Shown here: in pieces, positions 1 to 10,054 of the stretch
How the letters are laid out: the number at the start of each line of letters is the position of its first letter
Position numbering within the stretch: the stretch's first letter is position 1
NCBI GenBank assembly: GCA_025093555.1
Contig: JAIWNF010000056.1
Span: 225,434 to 289,433 of the forward strand
DNA length: 64,000 nucleotides
Source of the DNA: Circinella umbellata
Taxonomy: Eukaryota > Mucoromycota > Mucoromycetes > Mucorales > Lichtheimiaceae
Direction of reading: 5' to 3'
Notes under the pieces: model-generated
Told to the model about the DNA's origin: nothing
Seen by the model: only the letters and a program-made list of their open reading frames with translations
Database searches by the model: none
Translations under genes and position numbers: made by a program

Positions 1-464
1 TTCTGCTTTAGCATTTATAAACATCTTGTTATTGTTATACCAAAAGTTCCGATTGAATTCATCTACTTTTTCTTTTAATTCTCTCCATTCTTTTTCCTAT
101 AATATATTCATATATGTATTTAGTTTTTTATGATATAAAATATACTTTATTGTAATATTAAATAATTAAAACATACGGCATTCGATTCTTTTGAAAAAAC
201 ATAATATCGTACAGGTCGTAAATTGGAAACTGGATCAGGTGTACCAATCATGTCTGCTGCAATAGGTTTTAATAAAGAATCTGCTGACACTCGTGCATTT
301 GTTGTTGTTGTTGTTGAATAATGTCGTTGTTTAATAATAGCACGAGTACATGTGCATACTTTCCTCTATTTATTTAAATAAAAATAAAAACTATTCATTA
401 ATAAAATTGATAATCATTCTTTTAAGTAAATATAAAATCAACTTACACGAACAAGTGGTGTCAT
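1..464 (-). CDS. COA8/APOPT1-like mitochondrial protein (5' part; C-terminus beyond window)
   Basis: Three exons on the minus strand: 464-447, 365-177 and 96-1, all joined in phase 0 with GT/AG borders; the gene continues past base 1. The first exon gives only MTPLVR. Exon 2 adds an Arg-rich, Thr-rich stretch expected of a mitochondrial presequence, then the motif DMIGTPDPVSNLRPVRYYV. Exon 3 reads EKEWRELKEKVDEFNRNFW. The order (G-P-D-x-x-S-N-L-R-P, then K-x-x-R-x-x-x-x-E-x-N-x-x-F-W) is the hallmark of the COA8 (formerly APOPT1) family, which supports cytochrome c oxidase assembly in the mitochondrial matrix. Family assignment is from motif memory; the rest of the protein cannot be seen. Confidence 0.75.
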
Positions 465-880
465 TTTGAATGTATTTGGGAAAAAAAAAAAAAAAAAAAA
501 GTGGTCAGGAGTAGAAGGTACCAAGTATGTTTTTTATTTTTTGCTTGGGTTAAAATTTCATAGAAGAAAAAATTAAAGTCCGCCCAATAATCCTTTTTTT
601 TACCACCAAAAGCAACCTGGATACTTTTGATACTAAAGTTATAAGTTATCGAGTTGAAACTAAGCATAATTACTATTTTAATAGAGGATAAATGTAAATA
701 TTTGTTTGTTTATTGTTAAAAAATATTATATTTTAGTTTGGCTAGTTTTATTATTGTAAACTAAATATATGCATTATGCAATTACCTTTTATAGTAGCGA
801 TAGTTATATTCCCACAAGTCACAAAAGATTCAAAAATTAGGGGGTTATAAGTCGATCGTTATGGTATAGAAAAGTGACAT
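465..880. other. Spacer between the COA8-like gene and U6
   Basis: AT-rich sequence with a 20-base A run near 481-500. It should hold the promoters of two divergent genes. A TTATAA box at 845-850 lies about 30 bases before the U6 5' end, the usual distance for an upstream TATA of a polymerase III U6 gene. No other feature was seen. Confidence 0.5.
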
Positions 881-905
881 GTACCTCGGTACCTCTGTCA
901 CATTA

Positions 906-937
<32 letters not shown>

Positions 938-1000
938 GGCCCCTGCACAAGGATGACACTAACGCTCAGAGTTGGATCGCACTTCGGTGCCACTTTTTTT
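881..1000 (+). ncRNA. U6 spliceosomal snRNA
   Basis: Contains the near-invariant U6 core: AAAATTGGAACGATACAGAG at 907-926 with the ACAGAGA box, then AGATTAGCATGG and CCCCTGCACAAGGATGACAC forming the catalytic AGC triad and internal stem-loop. A 5' hairpin (GTAC-CTCG-GTAC, 881-892) matches the U6 5' stem-loop position, and a run of about eleven T (994-1004) is the pol III terminator. The 3' part is lineage-specific and ends in a UUCG-capped hairpin (GCAC-TTCG-GTGC, 979-990). The exact ends are estimates. An ORF that can be drawn through this stretch is accidental. Confidence 0.96.
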
Positions 1001-1004
1001 TTTT

Positions 1005-2680
1005 ATATTCTTCTTTTATTTTTTTATATATTTTTTTTTATATTATTTTTTTCATATTATTTTTTTTTGTATATTTTTATATGAAGGGACAATATAGTAA
1101 TAATATACTGATACTACGTGTTCTCACTCCCTTATTCCCATCTCCTTCCTTTTTAAACTTTTATCTCTCTCTCGCACAGCCCACCATAGTTTGGTTGAAC
1201 ACCATAGCTTTTTTAATAAGAACCTATCATAAATTATTATGATGAATATAGACGTTTTTTTTTATGTGGCCCTTCTATGATTACCTGGCCAAATAGAATT
1301 AAAGCGGAACGAACTTTGATCAATGAGGAAAAATTATTTTGAAATGTCAACTCCAGCCAAGAGACTTTACCATAAATAGTCTATTTTATTATATTAAAAT
1401 TGAAAATTATATTTTTTATTTCTATAAACACCTTACTCCTGAAAAATTGTTTCCAATATAAAAAGATTAGAATGTAAATATATACTAACAATACTTGTAT
1501 TGTCGACCATTATTACATGATTATAAAAAAAGATACGCTTAATACTTATAAATCGTTTATATCCTTGATTCATCAGAGCATCTGATAATACATAAGAATG
1601 AAATCAATATAATCTGATGACTGGACTTGTTAGATTACTCTTTGTATAATTTCATATATTCTGTATATGGAAGAATAGAAAAATAGTTGTCTAACTTGGT
1701 TACTATGGTAAATGAATTGATCCTATCGTGAGTGTAATAATCTTATTGCCAATGTTCTATGAATGGTGAATGGATTGATAAAAACGGATTTTATCTTTTT
1801 TGTTTGTGTTATTTATTGATGACGATTTTTCTTTGCCAGTAGTATTAGTTGAGGTACAAAACACAGTAGGCAAAAAATTTTACGACGTATATAATCAAAT
1901 ATTTCAATCATATATACAATCAACATGGCCAAAAGATTCCGTAGTCTTAACAATGCGTGTTAAAAAAAATTGGTAATTCGTGTGTTCAACATGAAAACTT
2001 TATTAAAAAACTTTTTTTAGGTAAAGAGTGATTATATAATTACACGTACAATAGTAAATGGATACTTGGAATAGCATCACAAGAACCACAGTGTCGACAA
2101 TAATAATTATAATAGCTGTAATAGTAATAGTAGTAGTAGTAGTAACTATAATAGCACTCAAAATTATTATTAAATAAGGTCTCTTATCAGAGTCCCTTTT
2201 GTGGTACCAAAACAAGGGCTTCGTTGAGTTAACACTAGCATGTGCGTAAGTAACCTCTCGGCATTATTTTCGCCTTTAATATGAGCAACTCACAACACTA
2301 TTGTAATAAAATAATCGAGCGCAATTTATTTATACAATTACTACGATCTATGCAAAATGAATAGTAATAAAAAATGAACTGGATCGTTTTATGAGACATA
2401 GAACCGATCGGGTTCTCAATTTCTTTAATTCTAGGATTTCTTAAGCTAATTCTAGTATTCAATAAATTGATTATTGGTTATGTTGGCTTACTAAAACTGT
2501 AATTTGCGACATTCAAGAATAGGAGTTAAAGAATTAAATCCTATGTCTATACTGTAATTATAGTTTGAAACTTTGTGCTTTGATGTCATTGCGATTTTTT
2601 CTATTGCTGTTCTATTCATCCGAAAGATTTTGCTTTAAATAACTTAACTTTATGTGTTCGCTTCTACAAGAAAAAAATCG
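1005..2680. other. Gene-poor AT-rich DNA
   Basis: No open frame with splice-site support or recognisable protein was seen on either strand. There are homopolymer runs and a short run of ATA/AGT triplets near 2100-2150. The first 100 bases after the U6 terminator are nearly pure T/A. Confidence 0.5.
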
Positions 2681-2784
2681 GTCAAGTTAATAGAAATTCG
2701 CAGAGATATAAAAATAAAATAAATAAAAATAAATGCTTTTCTTTTTTATAAATGTTCACTCCATCAGACGCGCCCAACGCATCA

Positions 2785-3045
2785 CACCAAGGGGCCTGTA
2801 GATCGCTGTCAAATGCAGCACTTCCCACTCCTGATATTCCCCGAGTCTTTCTCACCTCATCCACCTGGGAAAAGAAATATCCCAAAACATAGCTGCGGGT
2901 CATGACGCCTACACAAGATGGAGTAGATATTTCGCATTACAACGAGGGGCCCGTAGACCGCTGTCGATTGCAATACTTCCCATTCCTGGTATTCCCCAGG
3001 TCTTTCTCACCTTATCTTGAAATATAAAATAGATCCCAAGACGTA
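2785..3045. repeat. Diverged direct duplication, unit about 110-125 bp
   Basis: Two related copies in direct orientation, offset 155 bp: one starts GGGGCCTGTAGATCGCTGTC at 2791, the other GGGGCCCGTAGACCGCTGTC at 2946. Similarity runs about 70 bases with high identity, ending in TCTTTCTCACCT(C/T)ATC, with weaker similarity on both sides. On the minus strand both copies are open in the same frame (VRKTRGISGVGS and VRKTWGIPGMGS), so they may come from a coding sequence. Many differences are C/T or A/G transitions. Origin unknown. Confidence 0.6.
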
Positions 3046-4321
3046 GTTAGAGGGCAAAATTGTAAAGTTGTAAAAAAAAACCAGAACGCGTTCATTGATG
3101 AGCAAAATATATGAGCAGCATTTTGTTTCAGCCTCATCCTTCATTATATTACAACCTAACTTGTTGGAAGCCATTTTGCAGCGATATGCATGCATTATTT
3201 TTTTACATTATGTTCCTGAAACACTTAAATCTCAAACTATGTCAAAATTGTGAAAGTTGAAAAGAGATCATAAAGATTAGCAAGGTCTCTGTAATAATCA
3301 ATAAAGCTATATTGATTATACAAGGTCATAATAAAAATCGACCATAATATTTCATTTAATATAAAAGCTACTAGAATATAAAATATATTGTTTGATTTAT
3401 AAAAATGACAAATAATGTTTTTGTTATCATATATGGATCGATCTAGTTTTTTCATATTACTAGTAAAGCATATTATATTATTATTCATTATATCAATAAT
3501 AAATAATAGCATATATATTTTGAATTAATCATTATCGTTTGACCTCAATATATATTACGTTTTGAAAAAAAGATGCTTTGATATACTGTATGGAAAGGTG
3601 TATGATTAAGCTGTAAACCCTAATTGTACATCTTTTCAATCGCACACTTTTTTTCGTGTCACCAATGTAAAATCGTCTATAAAAAGTGGGAGAATTTACA
3701 AACATTCAGTTTTCCTTTAAACTTCTGAATGGTTTCAATCAAAATTAAATAACTGAGGGAGGGAGACATATGTACTTATCAATGGTGGTGTTATTTAATT
3801 GAGAGAACAGGTTTTTTTTAAAATGACTAGTTATTTTGAAATTATTACAATCTCTTTTACACCTAGCTAGACATTTTTCAGTGTCTTATGATCCATAAAC
3901 AATTTCATATCTTAATATAAAAAGACACTATAGTACCTTACCATCATTCATGTAAAACTGGTGTTTGCTCCGGTCAACTCTCCAAAAAAAAAGGCTGGTT
4001 ACAAGTGATGAGGAAATTTACAATGTTTTTGAACAGCTTATCAAACGAATTAATAAACACTGTACTTGATATGGAACTTATTTTCTTTATTATTTGTCAT
4101 CGGTGATACCTTTCATTTCTGTTTAAGAATTTATAAGAGCACAATTAAGATTTTACATGACATATGAACTTTTCACTTTTTGAAACGCAAAAAAATAATT
4201 ACATTTATTTATGATTTTACCGCTTTAATCTTTATTTCAAGTTAACTTGAATGTGAATAACTATTAACTATTTGGTAAAGAGAATGCTTTCTCTAAAACG
4301 TAGATTAATTGTTGTGTACAT
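3046..4321. other. Gene-poor AT-rich DNA
   Basis: Only short, low-complexity open frames on the minus strand (about 3007-3195 and 3237-3512), without splice-site support or family resemblance. I see no gene, tRNA or clear repeat. Confidence 0.45.
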
Positions 4322-4560
4322 TTATAAACTATAATGAACGTTCTGGTGAAACCCAAGCATCCTCATCATATATATGTGAACAGCGTAAAAAGTGATCGAG
4401 GCTTGTGGATTTAAACTTATATTGTATCTATCCCAGTCAAGACCTTTTGGATTAAACAAATGCAGAATATCTATCCCGAGTAGAAATTGTTGTACCACCA
4501 AGTTTAAAATAAAATCGCCCAACATTAGTGAAAACTCTGTATATGTTTTCATAATTGATA
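4322..4560 (-). pseudogene. Ty3/Gypsy-like aspartic protease fragment
   Basis: A minus-strand frame carries QQFLLGIDILHLFNPKGLDW. This resembles the C-terminal part of retropepsins of LTR retrotransposons, where a hydrophobic (I/L)LG(M/I)D stretch is followed by L-x-x-(F/H)-N-P-x-I-D-W. The catalytic DTG/DSG triad would lie upstream and is not found in the same frame, and no reverse transcriptase follows, so this is a fossil. Assignment rests on motif resemblance only. Confidence 0.5.
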
Positions 4561-4707
4561 TAAGGAATCTGGCATAATTTACATTGACGGATCAGTACAG
4601 ACACCCCCTAGCCCTTTCTCGATTTTACCGTAAATTTGAGTCTCAGAAACCGGCAATATGTTTGTCCGTTTAAAATTCCGATAATGGTAATAGTAATAAC
4701 AATAAAA

Positions 4708-4771
4708 AAGTGATAATAAAAAATGATAATAAAAAATGATAATAAAAAATGATAATAAAAAAAAGTGATAC

Positions 4772-4814
<43 letters not shown>
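4708..4814. repeat. Short tandem repeats (13-mer and AAT triplet)
   Basis: About four copies of a 13-mer related to TGATAATAAAAAA (4710-4770) are followed by roughly thirteen AAT triplets (4773-4813). It sits inside the candidate TIR element and makes the long poly-Tyr open frame seen on the minus strand an artefact. Confidence 0.8.
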
Positions 4815-4816
<2 letters not shown>

Positions 4817-5148
4817 GTAATGATAATGGATGATGGTAAAAATTAATAATTCAGAGTTAATCTTAAAATACATGGGTCCTTGATGAAACATGTAATAATT
4901 GTAGAATAAAAAGACCATGCATCAAAAAATTATAAATACAGACTTGAATATGATTAATTAAATAATGACTATCATTTTATTTACTTTTATATAAGTTTAT
5001 GGATTCTCATAAAAGACCATATTTCTATTATCTGTTTTACCTTACCTTGTTTGATTATATTTACCACTTGTTGAACAAAAATACGAATAGTGGATGAGTA
5101 AATGAAATAGGAATCTAAACATATAAAAAAAATGGGTAGAAATGTAGT

Positions 5149-5432
5149 TTAGAGGTAGCGTGTATATGGATTATCGTCACGCCACGTTCGATCACGGCGT
5201 CGTCGTTCACGATACCGACGAACATGATGAAAGTAATCATTGATGTTGTTATCACGGACTGAACGATCAAAGACGTCACGTTGATGCTGGTCTAATAAAC
5301 CACGATAGTTGTTATAAGCACCACTAAGTGCTTGCTGCATATTAGCAAGTGCTTCCTGAAGGTGAGCAATCGACTCCTCTGCTTCTATTTGTTGTTGCCA
5401 TTGGTCATTGACTATTATATTTTCTCTTTCTC
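5149..5432 (-). CDS. Orphan C-terminal exon, charged coiled-coil-like protein
   Basis: An open minus-strand frame preceded by an acceptor (TTAAG) at about 5433-5434 encodes roughly 94 residues ending in ...NPYTRYL-stop. It has a Gln/Glu-rich probable helix (QWQQQIEAEESIAHLQEAL) and then a very basic block (RRYRERRRRDRTW). No upstream exon could be joined convincingly. It lies inside the TIR-bounded candidate element, so it may be a captured or decayed gene piece. Function unknown; it could also be a chance frame, although the composition looks like real protein. Confidence 0.3.
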
Positions 5433-5639
5433 CTTAAAATAAGAAAAAGTAATAATAATAATAACAATTTTCTTTTTGAAAAAAACAGGTACTTTATTTT
5501 TTTTTTGATCACTGAGTTTTTTACGGAAACAAATTTATCCGCAATTTTTTTCGGGTCACGTGTACGGTAAAATCGAGAAGGGGCTGGCTAGTCGGTACAG
5601 CACCGATATAAGGCCTCTGAGATTAACCGAGTGAGCCAT

Positions 5640-7472
5640 TATTTCTTTTTTTTTTCTGATCCTTTTAAGAGTAGCTCATAGGTTAAGATATGGTTTCAAC
5701 CCCACTCTTTTTTTTTATTATATCTTCTTACCATCACTCATCTGAATTTTTTGATAATAATATATTCTTTCTGTGATTTAGTAATGACTAGTTATTATTA
5801 TTATCAAATGTAAGAGATTTCTACAAAAAAGAATTACAACTTGCTTAAAATTGCTATTGATCACCTAGAATCCAAGCAACATTGTTTTTTTTTATGGTTT
5901 GATTCACAGCAACAGAAGGCATAAAATACTAGAAACGATATAAGCTAGTCTTAACAAAGAATAAGAAAATATTATATTATATTGCCGGCAACAGATTATT
6001 TTTTTATAATGCAGAATTTTTAAACAATAAATATATATATATATGTAAATTGCATCGGATACTATATCACATGTATGTCAACCTTATTCCATATATTTTA
6101 TCACCAATGAATGTGCTGGGCTCAGTCTATCTTCTCTATTATAATTATTTATTAAGATTAATTTTAAATGCTAATATTTAGTGCTCAATCAAATAATGTG
6201 CTAAAAAAAAGTTCTATAATACGCATTTTCGTCATATGATGAGAAAAAATTATTGACATCATATCAATTTTCTACTATTAATTTGATATGGTGCATCAAA
6301 AAAAAAAATTCGTGAAAAGTTACATTTTTATCATTAAACCTTATATCTAGCAACTTTATCAATATCAATAGATATATTATATTGATTAACACATACTCCA
6401 GAACCCAGAATATTTGTTTTTTTTTATTTGAGGGCAAATGTGGATGTGATCCATAATATTATAAAAAAAATTCATGCGTTATAAATAAACAGTTATTGAA
6501 TTGATAGTGGGAAACTGCACCTTAGTTAGAGTAAAAATAAAACTTTTACCACGAGGATAAATCTTTATTAAGTAGATCCAAAAGAAAAAGGATATGATTT
6601 TAATACAACCCATGTGTTGCTGTCCATTTAAATCATCCGAGGACCATTTTTTTTATTGTTAAGATTATTATTACTTTTATTGCTGTTCCTGGTAAATAAA
6701 AGATCGGAGAGTCAACTTTTTAAAAGAACCATGATTGAAAATGACCAAAATTAGTTTAGTCTTTCTTGGTTACTAATTATAGGTCTATTATTATAACTAG
6801 AACCCGCCACCATAGCAACAACTATAACATTTTTAGCACATGTCAAGGTGGGTGAGTTTTTTTTTTTGTTGGGCTATAATAAAAAAAAGAAGGGGAAATT
6901 GATACAATGATGATATATGAAATATAATATATATACTTAAAAGGAGAAGTCACTTAAAAAGATGATGAATCATGGATTAGAATAATTATATGCAAGGTAT
7001 TATTGTGGTGTGAGAAAAAAAAAGCTCGGCGAAACGATTGTAGAAAGCAAAAAAAAAAAAAAGCTACTTTAAAGCAAAGAGGAAGAATTTAGGCTTGTTG
7101 CCAATGAAAAATTATTCCACTTTTTGCTCCTTCTTTGCCTCTCTCTCCACTCCCTCTTCTTTCTTCTTCCTCCTTTTTTTTTTTATAAAAAAAAATCCTT
7201 AGTTCGACCATAAATACACGAAAAACTTTTCTTTTTCTTCATATTATATTTTATTTTGTACTTTTATAACGACACTCACTCCTTCACTCTCTTCTTTCAA
7301 TATACTTTGAAAGAGAAAATAATAATAATAATAATAAGAAAAAACATCCCTTAATTTTATAATATTATTATTATTCATATAAAACTATAATTTTTTTTTC
7401 TCTTCGTTTATATATCATTCCTTTTTATTTTTCTATTTATTTTAACGTTTATACAACAAAAACAATAACGAT
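5640..7472. other. Gene-poor spacer and promoter region of the TBC gene
   Basis: No coding exon, RNA gene or clear repeat was recognised. The last 350 bases are pyrimidine-rich (TCTTTCTTCTTCCTCC tracts near 7140-7180) with TTATAAC-like sequence, as expected for the promoter and 5' leader of the gene starting at 7473. Confidence 0.45.
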
Positions 7473-9460
7473 ATGACCGCCACAGAACAAGAAAACCAAC
7501 AACAACAAACAGCCACTATACATCAACCTGAAGATTCTTCATCAAAAAATACCTCTGCTTCTATCCACAGTTCTTCAACGGATGATACCAAATCATGGGA
7601 TGGCCACTCTACTGCTGAAGAAGCATCCCTTGAAACAATTGCAACCAGCCCACCTCAGCCTTCCATAAAAGAAGAAGAGGAGGAACAAAAATCACACTCA
7701 CCACCACCCGCAACGACGACGAGACGACGTGGTAGAGGATACACTGTAACGCAAAAAGACATACCCAAAGAATCTATTAATAAAACAACAACTCCCTTAA
7801 AAGAGGTGGATGAAAATGATGATAATAACAGTATCAACAACTTTAATGAAACAAATAAACAACAAGACGATCAAGTGGATGAAAACGATAAGAAAGAAGA
7901 TATTGATTGGGGTAAATTTATCGATAATTCGTTTTTTTTTAATTCTTTTGAGAATAAGATAATATACACTCTGTTGAAGAAGGGATTATATTAACCAGAA
8001 CTGACAAAATAAAATATGTTGATCCGTTTTCAATATAGAGTTCTGGTCTAAAGTAATTTCGGACTTTGACAGCGTTAGAAAATCAGAACGACCCATCTTA
8101 TCAGCACATATTCAACGTGGTGTACCTCCTTCATTACGAGGCATGATTTGGCAATTATTTGCTAAATCTAAAAATCATTTATTGGAAGAACGTTATTTAC
8201 AATTAATCAATGAAGAATCAGTTTATGAAAAAGCTATTGCTCGTGATCTTCCTCGAACATTCCCAAGTCATCCTTATTTTCAAGGAAAAGCTGGTCAAGA
8301 AGCTCTTTTTAATGTTGTAAAAGCATATTCAATTTATGATAATGATGTTGGTTATTGTCAAGGAATTTCCTTTATTGCTGGCCCGCTTTTACTTAATGTA
8401 AGTAGTAGTTTCTTTCTTATTATAATTATCGCCATACCACTTCTTCGATAATAAATAGGAAAAAAAAGGGAGGGGGAAGAAATCGAAAAATAAGAGTCTT
8501 ACATAATATAACACATTTATCATTTAAAATATATAGATGCCAGAAGAGGAAGCATTTTGTGTTCTTGTACAACTCATGAATCAATATAGTTTACGAGGTC
8601 ACTTTACACCTCAACTCGATCTACTTCATCAACGATTATATCAGTTTGATGGTGTTTTACAAGATCATTTACCACACGTTCATCGACATTTTGAAACACA
8701 AGGTATTCGTTCCTCCATGTATGCATCTCAATGGTTCATGACCCTATTCGCCTATAAATTCCCACTTGACTTTGTTTTTCGAATCTACGATATTTTACTC
8801 GCCGAAGGTATCGAAGCTTTATACAGTTTTGGTTTAGCTTTGATCCAAAAAAACCAACCCACGATCCTCAGTTTAGAATTCGACAATTTAGTCAATTACT
8901 TGAAAAGTGAAATGCTCGAGGCATATAATAGTGATGCAGGAGAATTGATCCGGGACGCCTATATAATCAAAATCTCTCCAAAACGGTTTAATAAACTAGC
9001 CAAAGAATATCGAGTGGAAGCAGCCAAAGCACATAATGAAGCTGAAGCCATTGAAACATTAAAAAAACAAAACAAAGCATTGACTGAAACCATTCGCAAC
9101 TTGGAAGGCAATTTAACGGATCTAAGCAAGGATCATGCACAAACTGCCAATGAGTTAATTGAATCAAAAATGGATATTGCAAGGATCAATGATGAAAATG
9201 ATGCACTTAGACAACAATCACAGGATTTGAAAAAAGCATTGGAAACGTTGCCTCAAGAAATTGAGGCGAGAGTAAAAGAGGAAATGGAAATTTTGGTGAC
9301 AAAGAATGCGGCTTTGGTACAAAGGAATTCTGCGTTAGAGGATCAAATGGCTTATATGGAAAATATGGTGGCAGATATCAAGACAAAATATTCAGAATCT
9401 GAAATAGATCGAGAGTCATTACGACAACGACTGTTAGATTTAAAGCGACTAGTCGATTAA
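7473..9460 (+). CDS. TBC-domain Rab GTPase-activating protein (Gyp5/EVI5-like)
   Basis: Three exons, 7473-7911, 8039-8397 and 8537-9460, give 573 residues. The TBC domain stimulates GTP hydrolysis by Rab proteins in vesicle traffic. Residues 1-146 are an acidic, Gln/Ser-rich disordered head. The TBC domain (about 171-375) shows RGVPPSLRGMIWQL, then IARDLPRTFPSH with the expected catalytic arginine R219, and GYCQGISFIAG with the glutamine finger Q254, so the domain should be active. Residues about 430-573 are a Glu/Lys/Gln-rich coiled coil. A TBC domain followed by a coiled coil fits the Gyp5/EVI5/RabGAP1 group; the target Rab cannot be read from sequence. The exon 1-2 join restores DIDWEFW, a typical lead-in to this domain. 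Confidence 0.9.
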
Positions 9461-10054
9461 TAAAATAATAACAGTAACAAAAAAAATAAAATAAGATGAA
9501 AAAACAAACAAACAAACAAATGAAAATAAATAAAGCAAATAGAAATCAATCAATTATTCTTTTTTTTTTTTTCTGGATAATATAATAAATAATTAGGAAC
9601 GCAAGAAGTGTATATATTGAGTAGATGTTTTAAATGAAATGATAAAAGTGATATACAAGAGAATATAGTTACTCATCAAATAAAAAGAATAAGTAATAAA
9701 AACAGGACTGTTTTCTTTCCCACACACCATTGCATATAAAAAAATAAAAGATGGTTTTAGGTACGTTTATTGCTATATTTTTTTTTTTTTTTTCACTTTT
9801 TTACAGAGTGGCGGCGGTGCAAATAAATTTCGACCAAAAGAGGACAGAAGTCTTCCACCGAGTCAAGAAGATAAACCTATCGCAAAAGAGTTATTCTCGT
9901 TTAAAGAGTGTGTCAACAAATATATAAAAGAAAGAAAAAAAAATCTTTTTTTTTTTTGTGTTTCTTTTTTCTTCTTCTTTTTCTCAACTACCCAACAACT
10001 TCTTTTTCTTTTCTCTCATTCTTTCTCCCCCAAAAAAAAGCACATATACATACA
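9461..10054. other. Spacer between TBC and GCV1 genes, with possible small ORF
   Basis: Mostly AT-rich 3' and 5' flank. At 9751-9927 an uninterrupted 58-residue frame starts MVLGTFIAIFFF and ends SVSTNI; much of its front half comes from a T run that looks like an intron pyrimidine tract. A second frame from 9807 (after TTTACAG) reads SGGGANKFRPKEDRSLPPSQ and continues to about 9960; its composition is more protein-like, but no start exon could be joined. It may be a small gene, or a 5' exon relic. Confidence 0.3.

Larger units (their letters stand above)
4593..5602. mobile_element. Candidate non-autonomous DNA transposon with terminal inverted repeats
   Basis: The left end (4593-4632) reads inward CAGTACAGACACCCCCTAGC and then TTCTCGATTTTACCGTA. 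The right end, read inward on the opposite strand from about 5602 to 5563, gives CTGTACCGACTAGCCAGCCC and then the same TTCTCGATTTTACCGTA. Seventeen bases are identical and the outer parts are similar, so the arms form inverted repeats about 1 kb apart. CAGT-type ends are common in Tc1/mariner-pogo elements, but no transposase is recognisable inside. Target-site duplications are not obvious. Confidence 0.45.

Noticed and set aside
874..1242. Plus-strand open frame of 122 codons
   Set aside because: It runs through the U6 snRNA and its T-rich flank; the protein would be chance translation.
4670..4918. Minus-strand open frame with long poly-Tyr
   Set aside because: Produced by AAT and 13-mer tandem repeats; no splice or family support.
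7912..7994. Extension of the first TBC exon to its in-frame stop
   Set aside because: A GTAAAT donor at 7912 and acceptor before 8039 restore DIDWEFW and the TBC domain; the extension is intron read-through.
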